From the NCBI GenBank assembly GCA_035353815.1, contig DAOQAG010000005.1:1-64000 (forward strand): a stretch of DNA of 64,000 nucleotides, given 5' to 3'. The stretch is from JAKPUX01 sp035353815. GTDB lineage: Bacteria > Zhuqueibacterota > Zhuqueibacteria > Residuimicrobiales > Residuimicrobiaceae. Below are positions 63,994-64,000 of the stretch, in pieces. The translations under genes and the position numbers were made by a program. Within the stretch, counting starts at the first letter, position 1. Every line of letters begins with the position of its first letter. The notes below the pieces were generated by a model that did no database searches, was not told where the DNA came from, and worked only from the letters and a program-made list of their open reading frames with translations.

Positions 63994-64000
63994 CTCCTGG

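Overview
This is a GC-rich, gene-dense bacterial window in two or three scaffolded pieces, with 100-N gaps at 18893-18992 and 63288-63387. The gene content points to a Gram-negative member of the Fibrobacteres-Chlorobi-Bacteroidetes (FCB) superphylum, perhaps a KSB1/Calditrichota-like lineage. The reasons are large secreted proteins ending in FlgD-like/PNPFN C-terminal sorting domains, a PorV/PorQ-family outer-membrane protein, a TonB receptor with a carboxypeptidase-regulatory N-terminus, and a TonB-ExbB-ExbD-ExbD-PstS-like locus. The phylum is an inference from content. No rRNA, tRNA or CRISPR was seen.

Layout. 1-9472 (minus): 23-bp tandem repeats, a giant secreted SGNH hydrolase with about 15 Ig-like repeats, a small outer-membrane barrel and a DUF3467 protein. 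9686-18846 (plus): polA; an RsbW-like kinase and STAS protein whose reading frames overlap an MlaE permease; an OPT transporter ending in a terminator; then mlaF, mlaD and a PqiC-like lipoprotein. 19046-29211 (minus): a 10-kb co-directional block comprising histidine kinase, sigma-54 response regulator, STAS protein, ExbB, two ExbD, TonB, a two-helix membrane protein, a PstS-like protein, a TPR protein and a duplicated-domain lipoprotein, closed by a terminator.

29435-46265 (plus): a LacI-family regulator with a strong promoter and a perfect operator palindrome; a TonB receptor, a 1215-residue secreted protein and a PorV-like protein closed by a terminator; a PpiC-type foldase whose 3' end is copied in a 72-bp tandem repeat; a DUF5989 miniprotein with an SGNH-TPR protein; a sugar ABC transporter without an ATPase; and a SWIM zinc-finger protein. 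46355-51810 (plus): an MltD-like transglycosylase, an HtrA-like protease lacking PDZ, a second TonB receptor and a methyltransferase. 51889-55665 (minus): two related SdrD-B/DUF11 secreted proteins with sorting tails. 55969-60403 (plus): ECF sigma, anti-sigma and Spy/CpxP-like triad, then a beta-propeller phosphoesterase. 60471-63993 (minus): esterase, pruA and an edge gene after a repeat-flanked gap.

The common theme is the cell envelope: energising outer-membrane uptake, exporting large surface proteins, moving lipids between membranes and sensing envelope state. The most interesting units are the kinase/STAS/MlaE gene overlap and the regulated TonB block whose STAS protein lacks the usual phosphoserine. 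Several genes appear to use TTG or GTG starts placed behind strong Shine-Dalgarno sequences.
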